DNA of 64,000 bases, from the NCBI GenBank assembly GCA_910579465.1, contig CAJTUB010000001.1, forward strand, positions 372,001 through 436,000. Direction: 5' to 3'. Position 1 is the first letter of the stretch. Every line of letters begins with the position of its first letter. This stretch comes from an uncultured Lachnospiraceae bacterium. Its GTDB lineage: Bacteria > Bacillota > Clostridia > Lachnospirales > Lachnospiraceae. Position numbers and translations under genes: made by a program. A model generated the notes under the pieces. That model did no database searches. It was not told the origin of the DNA and worked only from the letters and a program-made list of their open reading frames with translations. Shown here in pieces: positions 34,902 to 43,378 of this stretch.

Positions 34902-35204
34902 TTATTCTATTTTTGGGGAAACGCTGATGAAAGCGTTTCCAGCACCGGATTTGTGCTGCGAAGCAGCAGATTCTGTGGCGTGTAAATCCGCCGGAGGCTC
35001 TGAGGAAGCGGTGATGGAATCAGCGCTTCCTCCCGCTGGTTGTTTTTGCTCCCTGGCTTCTTCCAGCCTGGCAAAATAGTCTTTCGCGCATTCAAAGGAG
35101 CAGAGAAACCTCCTCCAGCGGAACATGGTATTATCCGCTGCACAATCGGCACATGGAGTAAACCGTTTTCCGCATATCCGGCATGCTTTTTGGACCTTAC
35201 TCAT
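34902..35204 (-). CDS. Cys-rich small protein with a repeat-derived tail
   Basis: A 100-residue protein. Residues 1-55 are Cys-rich (CRICGKRF, CADCAAD, CSFECAKD), suggesting a treble-clef or ribbon zinc site. The last 40 residues are encoded by the dispersed triple-hairpin repeat (34917-35032), so the repeat inserted near the natural end and supplied a new C-terminus. The original protein was probably about 60 residues. It lies after the tail-tube candidate. Function unknown. Confidence 0.68.
   Translation of the reverse strand: MSKVQKACRICGKRFTPCADCAADNTMFRWRRFLCSFECAKDYFARLEEAREQKQPAGGSADSITASSEPPADLHATESAASQHKSGAGNAFISVSPKIE
34917..35032. repeat. Dispersed triple-hairpin repeat, copy 2
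   Basis: It starts GGAAACGCTGATGAAAGCGT and ends with the palindrome TGAGGAAGCG/CGCTTCCTC, in the same order as 5838-5962. The middle differs more than the ends. Presence inside the element shows the repeat entered after, or moved with, the phage-like DNA. Confidence 0.8.
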
Positions 35205-35238
35205 CAGTTACGCCCCTCTGCAACAGCTGCGGATCGGA

Positions 35239-36012
35239 TTAAACGCCGTAAACGATTAAATCCCAGAGGTTGCTAGAACCAGTGCAGCCACCGGCAAGGG
35301 ACTCAGCCTCAAATGCGTGTGCGAAGCTGTCTCCGCCAAGGGAGAGCTCAAACTCGCCGGATACATCGGCTCTCTGGATAATTAACTGTCCTGCGTATTC
35401 TACGTCGCACTGATCCTGGAGCACTACGTCGATATAGAGCTTCAGCACCTTGCTGTACTTCTCGGAGTCATTCGAAATTCTGGCAGACTCCACCTCTACG
35501 TCGTAGAATGCGACTAACTCGGTGCCGTCTGCAATTCCGGTAACCGTAATTTCCTTTGTCGCAGGGTCATAGGCAAACTTACCTGCAGCTGCCGTCGTAT
35601 CCTGCTCAAGCTTCGTTCCGAGGGAACCGTTTGCGTTCTTTGTGTAAATCGTACCGATTTCATCGCCGGCCGTACCGACTGCGGTCTTCGTGGTCATACA
35701 CTTATTGCTGTTTACTGTCATTACATCGGTAATGCGCACCTTAAAGCTGCCCTGCTCGATTTCCGTACCGGTCTGTGCCGCTAATGCGCCGCCAACCAGA
35801 ACACCGTTGCTTGCGGATACCGTAACTGCCTTATTCTTCTTTAAGGATGCAATCTTCCGTCCGTTCCGGCCGGTTACGTCAGCCTTTTCCTGAGAGTTTT
35901 TAATAGAACCATTCTGGACCTCGTCCATGATGAATTCCAATTCCCCGGCATTATTAAAAGCCGTAATCTGTGCAACCTCGGTAATAATTAACTTACTAAC
36001 ATCTACTGCCAT
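35239..36012 (-). CDS. Major tail-tube candidate
   Basis: A 257-residue protein starting MAVDVSKLI, with GGAGGA eight bases upstream. It is rich in Ala, Gly, Thr and Val, lacks Trp except near the end, and is predicted to be beta-rich. Composition and position next to the chaperone candidate and tape measure fit a tail tube or other major structural protein. The strong ribosome site suggests high expression. I do not recognise the exact family, and a capsid-like role cannot be fully excluded. Confidence 0.65.
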   Translation of the reverse strand: MAVDVSKLIITEVAQITAFNNAGELEFIMDEVQNGSIKNSQEKADVTGRNGRKIASLKKNKAVTVSASNGVLVGGALAAQTGTEIEQGSFKVRITDVMTVNSNKCMTTKTAVGTAGDEIGTIYTKNANGSLGTKLEQDTTAAAGKFAYDPATKEITVTGIADGTELVAFYDVEVESARISNDSEKYSKVLKLYIDVVLQDQCDVEYAGQLIIQRADVSGEFELSLGGDSFAHAFEAESLAGGCTGSSNLWDLIVYGV

Positions 36013-36034
36013 TGTTTTTTCCTCCAAATTTTTG

Positions 36035-36766
36035 TTATTCGATTGGAATCCAGGATAAGCAGGATTTATCTTTTAGCTTCGATGTATCCACTGTTCCTGC
36101 ATAAACGCCAATCATTGTGTTGTCAAAATTAATGCTTGTTTTTATCTGTTCAAAGCTTTGGTTGAACTGATAGATAGTCAGGTGATTCACCTGTTCGTAA
36201 TTGTACTTAAATTCTGCTCGGTTCACTAACGCTGTTACCAATTTTTCCAGATATGGTTCATATGGTTTATTTGCATTCTGTTTTTGCTTTTTTCGTTCTA
36301 TTTTGAGTCTGAGCTTCTGGGCATCTTTATTTCCGGCCGTCCTGTTTTCCCTTTTTAAGCCATTGATTTTTCTTATGATATCGACAAGCTGACGGTAAGT
36401 CAATTCGTCGATGATGATATCATTTTTACTGCTGTATAAAACAAGCGTGTCGTTTTGATTGTTTTTATAAAGTGCGGTGTCAGACAAATCGATGTCGCCA
36501 AACAGGATGCTCATGTCTCCTTTGGAAAGGGAGGAAAACAGCATCATAAATAACTGATAATCGGTAACTGTTGTAAAATCAATTCCCATATCATCTAATT
36601 GCACCATATACTGGAACGGAGTAGCAGTCAGGGAAGAGATAAGATGATAATAATACGGTTCGTTATCTAAGATTTCACCAACGGTAGGAATCCGTATGGA
36701 AAGCTTTGAACCGGGAATTTTAACAGAAGATAGCTTTAAAAAGCTTTTTTTGCTTTCATTTTCCAT
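36035..36766 (-). CDS. Hypothetical protein, tail-assembly chaperone candidate
   Basis: A 243-residue protein with an N-terminal IRIPTVGEILDNE segment, a hydrophobic middle (LFMMLFSSL), a basic stretch (KLRLKIERKKQKQ), and a C-terminus with alternating aromatic and Asn residues. It is 22 bp before the tail-tube candidate. Phage proteins with this opening often act in tail assembly; the assignment is by position only. Confidence 0.6.
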   Translation of the reverse strand: MENESKKSFLKLSSVKIPGSKLSIRIPTVGEILDNEPYYYHLISSLTATPFQYMVQLDDMGIDFTTVTDYQLFMMLFSSLSKGDMSILFGDIDLSDTALYKNNQNDTLVLYSSKNDIIIDELTYRQLVDIIRKINGLKRENRTAGNKDAQKLRLKIERKKQKQNANKPYEPYLEKLVTALVNRAEFKYNYEQVNHLTIYQFNQSFEQIKTSINFDNTMIGVYAGTVDTSKLKDKSCLSWIPIE

Positions 36767-37163
36767 AGTTTTATCTGGTATTAAAATCTGTTACAATAAA
36801 TTTTAACAACCGTCCCTTCCGTTTATTTTGCAAGCCAGCAGGGGGAAGCGCTTCCCACTGTTGACTGCCCTTTGCATAGAACTATTTATTTGAAACAGAC
36901 CGTGACAGGGAAGAGAATCTGCTCCGGCTACGGCAGGCACATGCCGTAGGGGAAGCTGCCCTGCACAGTCTGTGATAAAGAAGAAGCAAATGACGATACT
37001 GCCGGAAGGGTAGCACCGCCACCTGCGTTAGAAGAGATAGACAGACTTGATAGAAATAGACTTGCAAGAGATATAAATTTATATTCTTATACATAGTAAG
37101 AAAAACGGATGTATCCGCTGAAATGCCTTGAAAAATAAGGGGTTGGCGGTGTTTTAAAAAGGT
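36767..37163. other. 397-bp gap with no clear gene
   Basis: A minus-strand promoter candidate (TTGTTA with TTTAAT) lies near 36780-36815 for the 243-residue gene, and a small stem CGGAT/ATCCG with T-run lies near 37099-37112. The plus strand shows two short coding-like pieces in different frames (around 36880-36970 and 36960-37096), perhaps a decayed small gene. Confidence 0.35.
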
Positions 37164-37916
37164 CTAGCCGTGGTTCCGCCACCAGTTCCTTTTCGATTCC
37201 AGCCGTTTTTCCTGTTTGCAAATCGTACAGTAATGCGTATTCCTGCCGGATTGTTTTACAAGCCTGCCGCATTCCTTACACCGGATGAATTTTCCGTTGC
37301 CGGTATAATTCAGGTATTCATAGCCGAGCTCCCTGAAGTCATTTATTATAAGAACAAAGTCCTCCCTGGCATCCAAAAAGTTAATTTGGATGTTCAGGTT
37401 ATCGTTCTTATTTGAGAATGAAATGAAACCGCCACGTTCCAGGTCATTTAAATAGAGAAACTTGTCATCCCTGTGCTTTACGGTAACCCTGGAGACCTGG
37501 TAGATTTCTTTAATCGGAGCATTTACCCAGCCGTTATTCGCTTCGGAAATGCAATGGTACAGCTTCGCATAGCACAGCATCGTAAATAACAGCCGTTGAT
37601 AGTTCAAGTCAGCTGCTTTGGAAATTTTATCCAGTTCATATCGGGTAATGCCAATCGAATCGATTTCCCGTAAGGGGTACTTTGCTGCTTTTTTCGAAAT
37701 ATTATCAAGCATTGTTTCCCACAGGGCAGGGTTATAGCTTTTGTAATGCTGTTGCAGGAAGGCATTCAGTTTTTCAAAGACCTGTGGTGCATCGGCTTTT
37801 TCCTTTTGGCTATAGTATCTTCCTAAGAGAAAGAGGGTAGCAGCCGGTTTGTTGCCAAGCTCCCCTTTTTCCATGATGCGTTCGGCTTCTTTTGTTTCAT
37901 TTAGTATAACTGACAT
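37164..37916 (-). CDS. Winged-helix/zinc-ribbon protein coupled to the RNA polymerase gene
   Basis: A 250-residue protein whose start overlaps the end of the RNA polymerase gene by 16 bp, so the two are probably co-translated. The middle (residues 90-175) has a winged-helix look (IGITRYELDKI...EIYQVSRVTVKHR). The C-terminus has a four-cysteine ribbon, Cys213-Cys216 and Cys230-Cys233, followed by a very basic tail. A nucleic-acid-binding partner of the polymerase is a reasonable inference. No family name is recognised. Confidence 0.7.
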   Translation of the reverse strand: MSVILNETKEAERIMEKGELGNKPAATLFLLGRYYSQKEKADAPQVFEKLNAFLQQHYKSYNPALWETMLDNISKKAAKYPLREIDSIGITRYELDKISKAADLNYQRLLFTMLCYAKLYHCISEANNGWVNAPIKEIYQVSRVTVKHRDDKFLYLNDLERGGFISFSNKNDNLNIQINFLDAREDFVLIINDFRELGYEYLNYTGNGKFIRCKECGRLVKQSGRNTHYCTICKQEKRLESKRNWWRNHG

Positions 37917-40675
37917 TGGGTATCCTCCGTTTCTGTATCAGGAATTGCAGTAAGCTCCGTGGTGTCCATACGAAAGTGTAATCCGCCAAATTCAAGCTCC
38001 CCGTTTTCGTCCAAAACGGGATAAGAGATTCGGTAGTGGTTTCTTTTTAATAGGTTTTGAATAAACACATCGCCGCAAATATCCCAGGCAAACTGCTTGC
38101 TGGAGTTGGATTTTGCATAGCATAGGTCCAGTACGATATTGCAGAGCATATCCTCATTAGGGCATTGCTCTGCACACTGCCGTTTGAACTCTTCTTTAAA
38201 AATGTATTTTTGCATCTGACGGTCTTCTGACTTGATACGTTCTGACTTTGCATATTGCATATAGCTGGAGAGGTTGCGTTTGTAGCTGTCGTAAATTTTT
38301 TTGATTTTTGTGTACAGGGAATCAGAATATTCCGCGTCGCTTTTCAGGATGGAATAGTCAAATTCACTGTTTTCACAAAGGCTGATGTTATCAAAGGCAG
38401 TTTCTATCTTCCAGCAGATTTTATTGATGGTACAGGGCGCTGTTCCAAGAGGCATTCTTTGATAATAGCAATGAATAAACTGTTCCTCCTCTGGCGTTTT
38501 ATTTTCTTTGCAAAGGAGCTCCGTTAAGCTTATCCGGAAGCGCATGATACATTTTTCATTGTTTTTTTGTATGTATTCCTTCATTTTTGCCCTTTCGGAC
38601 GGATAGATATATTGCATGAAATAAGGCTTTCTATCCGCCACAAGCTTACGGTTCATCCAATGCTCCTTTTTTTCAGAAGAGGTTATCCCCTTGCTGATTT
38701 TATTGGAAATCCAGTGATACCACTTGTCAGGCATGTCCTTTGCCTCGATTCCCTTGGTTTTATCAATCTGGTTCTGCTGATAGAGCTGTCCGCATTTAAT
38801 TCTGTAATCCAGGATTCTGTATTCACGGCTGTCCTTCTCGTATCTTGCCTGGACCTCAAACATGGACGTGATTTTGTTCGTCACTTCACCGACCGCGTTT
38901 CCAAAGCTGTTTATATTGGACTGCATAAGCGCATCCTCTGTCGGAATGCATTTTTTTGCCTTACGCTGTACGCATACGACTGCCGGCAGCTCTCTGGTGT
39001 TATCGACCAATAAAGGAAGGGAGGTATTCATAACACAGTCGCCGTCCTTATCAAAGCCGTTCATCGCGTCCGCGCAGGTATCCCAGCTGTTGAAGATGGT
39101 AGGCGTCGTCATATACCGGTAAAACTCATCCATTTCGGCATTATGGACGACGTTCAGCAGTCGTATATTATTATGTGAGGTCATTGGCGCACGGAAGCTT
39201 ACAATCCTGTCAACACCCTTGTCAATCCAATATTTTGAATAAACCTGTCCCGCCTTTAATAATCCGGTTACTTTAAGGCCGAACATGGACTGACAGAGAG
39301 AGTAGGGGTCGCCTGAGACGAAGGAATAGTTCGCAGGCACCTTCAGAACGCCTACCTTTGCTTCATCAATCCGCTTTTTAATCATGGTATATACTTGGTT
39401 TTTGATGTAAGGGTCCTCCTTCATTCCGGGTTCAATCATAAGGGCGGTGGCAAATGAGCTGTCTAAATGCCGGACGTTTTTTTCATTTAATCCGATTCCC
39501 TTCGTATACAAGATGGTTTTCCTGTAGTCGTCCGACAGGATATCCCGTATCTCTGTCACGGTAGGCGAAATCAGCGCGTCGATTTGCTCATCGGTAAAAT
39601 CGTAGCTCTGTAGGAACTGGTAGTTCATGGTTCTCACGTTCTCCAATTCCTTTTCTGAGGCTTTCGTAATGGCAAACGTATAATGATTTTTCTTACAGTT
39701 GTCCAGATAATCCTCGAGGGAAGCGTAGGAGTCCCATAATTTCAGCATGGATTCTGTCAAAACTAATTCGACGTGCGCTATGTCGTAGGTATTTCCCCAT
39801 ACATCGGTAATCACCGATATATTATGCTCACGCGCAAATTTCTGAAAGTCAACCGGAAAGATGGCGCCCTTGCAAAACGAATTCCGGATGACACAGGCAG
39901 GCAGTAAAAAGTCCTCTCCGAGTTCCTTTCCCCACCGCTCCAGTAATTGTGGCATTGCAAGACCATACCCGTCGCTGTCGTTTAACGCGATGTCCTTCTC
40001 CTTGCTATATTTCATACGTGGCTGCCCTGCATCCGTATCGTCTAATTCGATGACGTCGGACTTAAAATGTGTGATGCAGTCATGGACCACTACGATGCCG
40101 TCCGGCATCGAAACAGGGGTGGAAGAGCTGCAAACCAGGGCATTATAGGCCTCCAGCTTTGCCGGTGTAAACTCTTTGGTCAGGTCCCGTCCGTTAGCAA
40201 TCCTGCGCTTCAACTCCGGCAACAGACATTCATTTACAAATACAATCGTATTATTTTTTACGCCGCCCGTCGTTCCGAGCAGTCTGCGATAGGTAATCCC
40301 GTTTATTTTGAAGCCGTTTTTGTAAATTGCCAGATAATCCTTATTATTGTCGATGACCACGCAGACGTAATCCTTTTTGAATTGGTACTTATCCAGCTCT
40401 TCATAAAGGCGTTTGATTTTAGGTCGTGACAGGGCGAGGTTCTTTTCCTGTTTCCAGTGTTTGATCCGGGATTTTATATCTGAAATATGTAGTTCCGGCT
40501 GGGTAATGCCGTTCAGCTCATCAATAAACCGCATCATCTGGCTTTCGCTTAAGGCAATCAGTTCTTTATTATCCCGTGCCTGACTGACGCTTAAGGTCAG
40601 GTCCCAGTTTGCCCTGCGGAGCCGGGATGTATGGACTTTAAAAACATATCTCTGTGAAGTTAAATGCTTGCTCAA
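37901..40675 (-). CDS. Single-chain DxDGD RNA polymerase (YonO/RdRP-like)
   Basis: A 924-residue protein starting with TTG after GGAGGTG. The catalytic motif FDKDGD (residues 541-546) matches the metal-binding DxDGD of the double-psi-barrel polymerases: RNAP beta', eukaryotic RNA-dependent RNA polymerases, phage YonO and crAss-like phage RNAP. Supporting blocks in the right order are LLGTTGGVKNNTIVFV (133-148), DSDGYGL (233-239), VIRNSFCKGAIFPVDF (262-277), and FRAPMTSHNN (494-503). YonO enzymes transcribe DNA as a single chain without bacterial sigma factors. It is followed by the zinc-ribbon protein and precedes the tail operon, so it may transcribe the tail genes. Confidence 0.85.
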   Translation of the reverse strand: MSKHLTSQRYVFKVHTSRLRRANWDLTLSVSQARDNKELIALSESQMMRFIDELNGITQPELHISDIKSRIKHWKQEKNLALSRPKIKRLYEELDKYQFKKDYVCVVIDNNKDYLAIYKNGFKINGITYRRLLGTTGGVKNNTIVFVNECLLPELKRRIANGRDLTKEFTPAKLEAYNALVCSSSTPVSMPDGIVVVHDCITHFKSDVIELDDTDAGQPRMKYSKEKDIALNDSDGYGLAMPQLLERWGKELGEDFLLPACVIRNSFCKGAIFPVDFQKFAREHNISVITDVWGNTYDIAHVELVLTESMLKLWDSYASLEDYLDNCKKNHYTFAITKASEKELENVRTMNYQFLQSYDFTDEQIDALISPTVTEIRDILSDDYRKTILYTKGIGLNEKNVRHLDSSFATALMIEPGMKEDPYIKNQVYTMIKKRIDEAKVGVLKVPANYSFVSGDPYSLCQSMFGLKVTGLLKAGQVYSKYWIDKGVDRIVSFRAPMTSHNNIRLLNVVHNAEMDEFYRYMTTPTIFNSWDTCADAMNGFDKDGDCVMNTSLPLLVDNTRELPAVVCVQRKAKKCIPTEDALMQSNINSFGNAVGEVTNKITSMFEVQARYEKDSREYRILDYRIKCGQLYQQNQIDKTKGIEAKDMPDKWYHWISNKISKGITSSEKKEHWMNRKLVADRKPYFMQYIYPSERAKMKEYIQKNNEKCIMRFRISLTELLCKENKTPEEEQFIHCYYQRMPLGTAPCTINKICWKIETAFDNISLCENSEFDYSILKSDAEYSDSLYTKIKKIYDSYKRNLSSYMQYAKSERIKSEDRQMQKYIFKEEFKRQCAEQCPNEDMLCNIVLDLCYAKSNSSKQFAWDICGDVFIQNLLKRNHYRISYPVLDENGELEFGGLHFRMDTTELTAIPDTETEDTQCQLY

Positions 40676-40710
40676 TTCTTAGACACCTCCGTTTCCTGAG
40701 AAAGACAATC

Positions 40711-41271
40711 CTATTTTTCCAGCCACACTTCCCAATATCCGTCGCAATACTTTGTTTTCAGGGTGTCAAAATGGAATTTAAGCAGCTCTTCAATTTGATA
40801 AATGAAATAGCAGAAATCCCTTTGGCCACTACGGATATTCTTCAGAACATCGTTGATATAGGCGCAGTATTCCTGCCAGTTCGTCCGTCCATGATAGCTT
40901 CCCTTGGTCTCCTCGTTCCATTTGCCATATTCAGTGGAGCCCTTGCCTTTCAGCCTTTTCGTGCCCTGCTTATATGGGGTAATGAACAGCTTCCTTATTG
41001 CAAATTCCTTTTGCCATGTTTCATCGGTAAGAGTAGGGGACGGTCTCCCGTTTGTGTTTGAAACAAGTTTCATTTTTTTTAATTCTTCCAGTGTCATATG
41101 CCTGTATTTCTCATTTTCCTTTCTTTGCATTGAGCTTGTAAGAGCGGCACTTTGATGCTCAATTCTCTTTCTGTTTGGTGCATTCGTATTAAAGTCCTCC
41201 ATATCAATCGTTCCTCCGAAAGTAGTGTAGTCTGCCTGATAATGCTTTGTTTTGTGAAATTCTTTTGTCAT
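40711..41271 (-). CDS. Hypothetical first gene of the polymerase operon
   Basis: A 186-residue basic protein starting MTKEFHKTKHY with AAAAGGAG upstream. It has a Lys/Arg-rich middle (KRIEHQSAAL...MQRKENEKYRHMTLEELKKMK) and an aromatic C-terminus. It is the first gene leftward from the LexA-controlled intergenic region and is followed after 35 bp by the RNA polymerase. An early or accessory role in transcription is inferred from place only. Confidence 0.65.
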   Translation of the reverse strand: MTKEFHKTKHYQADYTTFGGTIDMEDFNTNAPNRKRIEHQSAALTSSMQRKENEKYRHMTLEELKKMKLVSNTNGRPSPTLTDETWQKEFAIRKLFITPYKQGTKRLKGKGSTEYGKWNEETKGSYHGRTNWQEYCAYINDVLKNIRSGQRDFCYFIYQIEELLKFHFDTLKTKYCDGYWEVWLEK

Positions 41272-41372
41272 GGTTACGAGTTCTCCTTTTCTTTTGGTTC
41301 ATGTTTTGTTTGCTATTTTTATTGTTATGGTTTCTATTTCTGTTTTTGAATTGAAAATAACAACGAATAATA

Positions 41373-41386
41373 CAAACATAAGTTCG
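41373..41386. promoter_or_regulatory. LexA-like box on the leftward side
   Basis: CAAACATAAGTTCG matches 12 of 14 positions of the Firmicute SOS box CGAACATATGTTCG. On the minus strand it sits just before TATTAT, a possible -10 of the leftward polymerase operon. Confidence 0.55.
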
Positions 41387-41395
41387 AAAATGCTC

Positions 41396-41424
41396 TTGAC
41401 AAATACGAACGAATGTTCTATACT
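41396..41424 (+). promoter_or_regulatory. SOS-type promoter of the sigma-DUF262 gene
   Basis: TTGACA (41396-41401) and TATACT (41419-41424) are 17 bp apart. The spacer contains CGAACGAATGTTC (41406-41418), an SOS box with perfect GAAC/GTTC arms. LexA bound here would block RNA polymerase directly. A further half-site CGAACGGATGTG lies at 41446-41457. Confidence 0.8.
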
Positions 41425-41463
41425 TGTCATTGCAAACAGAAAATACGAACGGATGTGTGTGAA

Positions 41464-43341
41464 ATGGAACAGATAGAAAAGCAGATAGAGTCAGCGATTC
41501 AGGAGCTTTATGCAAATAACCAGAGTAAATTAAGGCAGTTATGTAAGAAGGAAATGTCCAGGTTCGGCGGATTGTCACAAAAGGACGAGGATGAATTTTA
41601 TTCAAGGGCAGGAAAAGAGATTGCTCTTGCAAGGTTCAACAAGCTGTATGACCCATCGAAAGGGAAAACGCCGTTAGAGTTTTTCTCTGGTGTAATTCGA
41701 AGGGCTGTTTTGAAAGAGATGACAGACAGGAACAGGGAAAAGAGACAGGCTTTCATTGAGATTGAGGAAGAAGACGAGAGCGGGAACCTTGTAAAAAGGA
41801 AAAAATATCTTCCTGTTGTTTCAATTGATATGCCGGTGGGAGACGACGAGGAAAGAACTCTTGGCGAGACGTTGGAGGCGGAGTTTGATATAAACGAAGA
41901 GCTGGAGAGGGTTTTTTTAGATGAAAGAATAGAAAGGTTTTTGAATTATCTGCCCGGAATTCAGAGAAAAATTTCCGAAATGATAATGGAGGGATGGTCT
42001 GTTGCCGGGATCAAGAGAGAATTAAAGTTAAGTGATAAAGAATATGCGGATAATTTTAAAGAATTAAGTTCTTTTAAAAATATTAGTATTTTATGCAGTG
42101 ATGAAAGTAAATTAAATTCTAAAGAGGAGGAAGAAAAAGTGAGTATTGCAACACAGACGATGGAGAATTGTAAAACGGATAGAATTAGTATTGCTTCAAT
42201 TATCAAGAAGATAGACAAGCATACGATTCGGTTTGATCATCCTCTGCAGAGAGAGTCTGACCAGTGGTCGCCTTCGATGAAAGGAAATCTTGTTTCCGAT
42301 ATTTTGCAGGGAAATAAGCTGCATCCGCTGATTTTTGCAGAGCAGATTATCAATGGTGTTCCTATTATCTGGGACCTTGACGGCAAGCAGCGCTGTACCA
42401 ATGCATATTCATTTTCAAAGAATGGATACAAAGTATCTAAGAACATCAGGCGCTGGAGGATTAAGTACCAGACAATAAAAAAGGATGGGCATGGCAGGGA
42501 TGTTTTGGATGAGAGTGGATTTCCGATTGCAGTAAATGCGGAATTTGATATCAGAGGAAAGAAGTTTTCTGATTTACCGGAGGAGTTAAGAGACAGGTTC
42601 CTGGATTACAGTTTTAATTATGACCAGTATTTGAATTGCTCGGAAGAAGATATCGGGTATCATATTGAAAGATACAATGACGGAAAGCCAATGACATCGT
42701 CGCAAAAGAGTATCACAAAGCTTGGTACGGAGTATGCTGAGCTGGCGAAATCGATATCCAATATGCCATTTTTTAAGGATATGGGAGGGTACAAGGTATC
42801 AGAGTTCAACAATGGAACGATTAACCGGGTAGTCATTGAGTCCATCATGGCAGCCAATTATCTGGATAAATGGAACAAGTTTGACGACATGTGCAAATAT
42901 ATCAAGGAAAATGCGGACATTGCTATTTTTGATGATTTTGAAGATATGATTGGGCGTCTGGAAAAGGTAGTGACAGATGATGTTTCCGATATGTTCGATT
43001 CAAAAGATAGTTTCCTGTGGTTTGGATTATTTGCAAGGTTTGCGAAAACCGGAACGGAGGATAAGAGATTTATTGAATTTATGGCGGAATTTACGAAGTC
43101 CTTACACAGCAAAACGGTAAACGGGGTATCCTTTGATACGATACTGGAAGAATCAAAATCGACAAAGGATAAAGGGATTGTGACGAAGAAAATGAATCAT
43201 CTGGAGAAGCTGTTGAAGGAATATCTGAATAGAAAGAAAAAGGAGGGCAGTCGCAGGCCGGACGATATGGAGTTTGTCATTGCCGATATGCTCGGTATTG
43301 ATAAAGATGTCATACATGAAGATTATGAAAAAGTCGTCTGA
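41464..43341 (+). CDS. Sigma-70-like domain fused to DUF262
   Basis: 625 residues from the ATG at 41464; the longer frame starts upstream of the predicted transcription start and is rejected. Residues 35-85 resemble sigma region 2 (DEFYSRAGKEIALARFNKLYDPSKG...FFSGVIRRAV) and residues 150-190 resemble region 4 (FLNYLPGIQRKISEMIMEGWSVAGIKREL). From about 240 to the end is a DUF262 domain with HPLQRE and DLDGKQRC. The fusion combines promoter recognition with a ParB-like enzymatic fold. It is divergent from the RNA polymerase operon under LexA-type boxes. It may direct host or element polymerase to the tail promoters. Confidence 0.78.
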   Translation: MEQIEKQIESAIQELYANNQSKLRQLCKKEMSRFGGLSQKDEDEFYSRAGKEIALARFNKLYDPSKGKTPLEFFSGVIRRAVLKEMTDRNREKRQAFIEIEEEDESGNLVKRKKYLPVVSIDMPVGDDEERTLGETLEAEFDINEELERVFLDERIERFLNYLPGIQRKISEMIMEGWSVAGIKRELKLSDKEYADNFKELSSFKNISILCSDESKLNSKEEEEKVSIATQTMENCKTDRISIASIIKKIDKHTIRFDHPLQRESDQWSPSMKGNLVSDILQGNKLHPLIFAEQIINGVPIIWDLDGKQRCTNAYSFSKNGYKVSKNIRRWRIKYQTIKKDGHGRDVLDESGFPIAVNAEFDIRGKKFSDLPEELRDRFLDYSFNYDQYLNCSEEDIGYHIERYNDGKPMTSSQKSITKLGTEYAELAKSISNMPFFKDMGGYKVSEFNNGTINRVVIESIMAANYLDKWNKFDDMCKYIKENADIAIFDDFEDMIGRLEKVVTDDVSDMFDSKDSFLWFGLFARFAKTGTEDKRFIEFMAEFTKSLHSKTVNGVSFDTILEESKSTKDKGIVTKKMNHLEKLLKEYLNRKKKEGSRRPDDMEFVIADMLGIDKDVIHEDYEKVV

Positions 43342-43378
43342 GCAGTATTGTACGGAATGTGCATAGGAGGAGCGAAGG

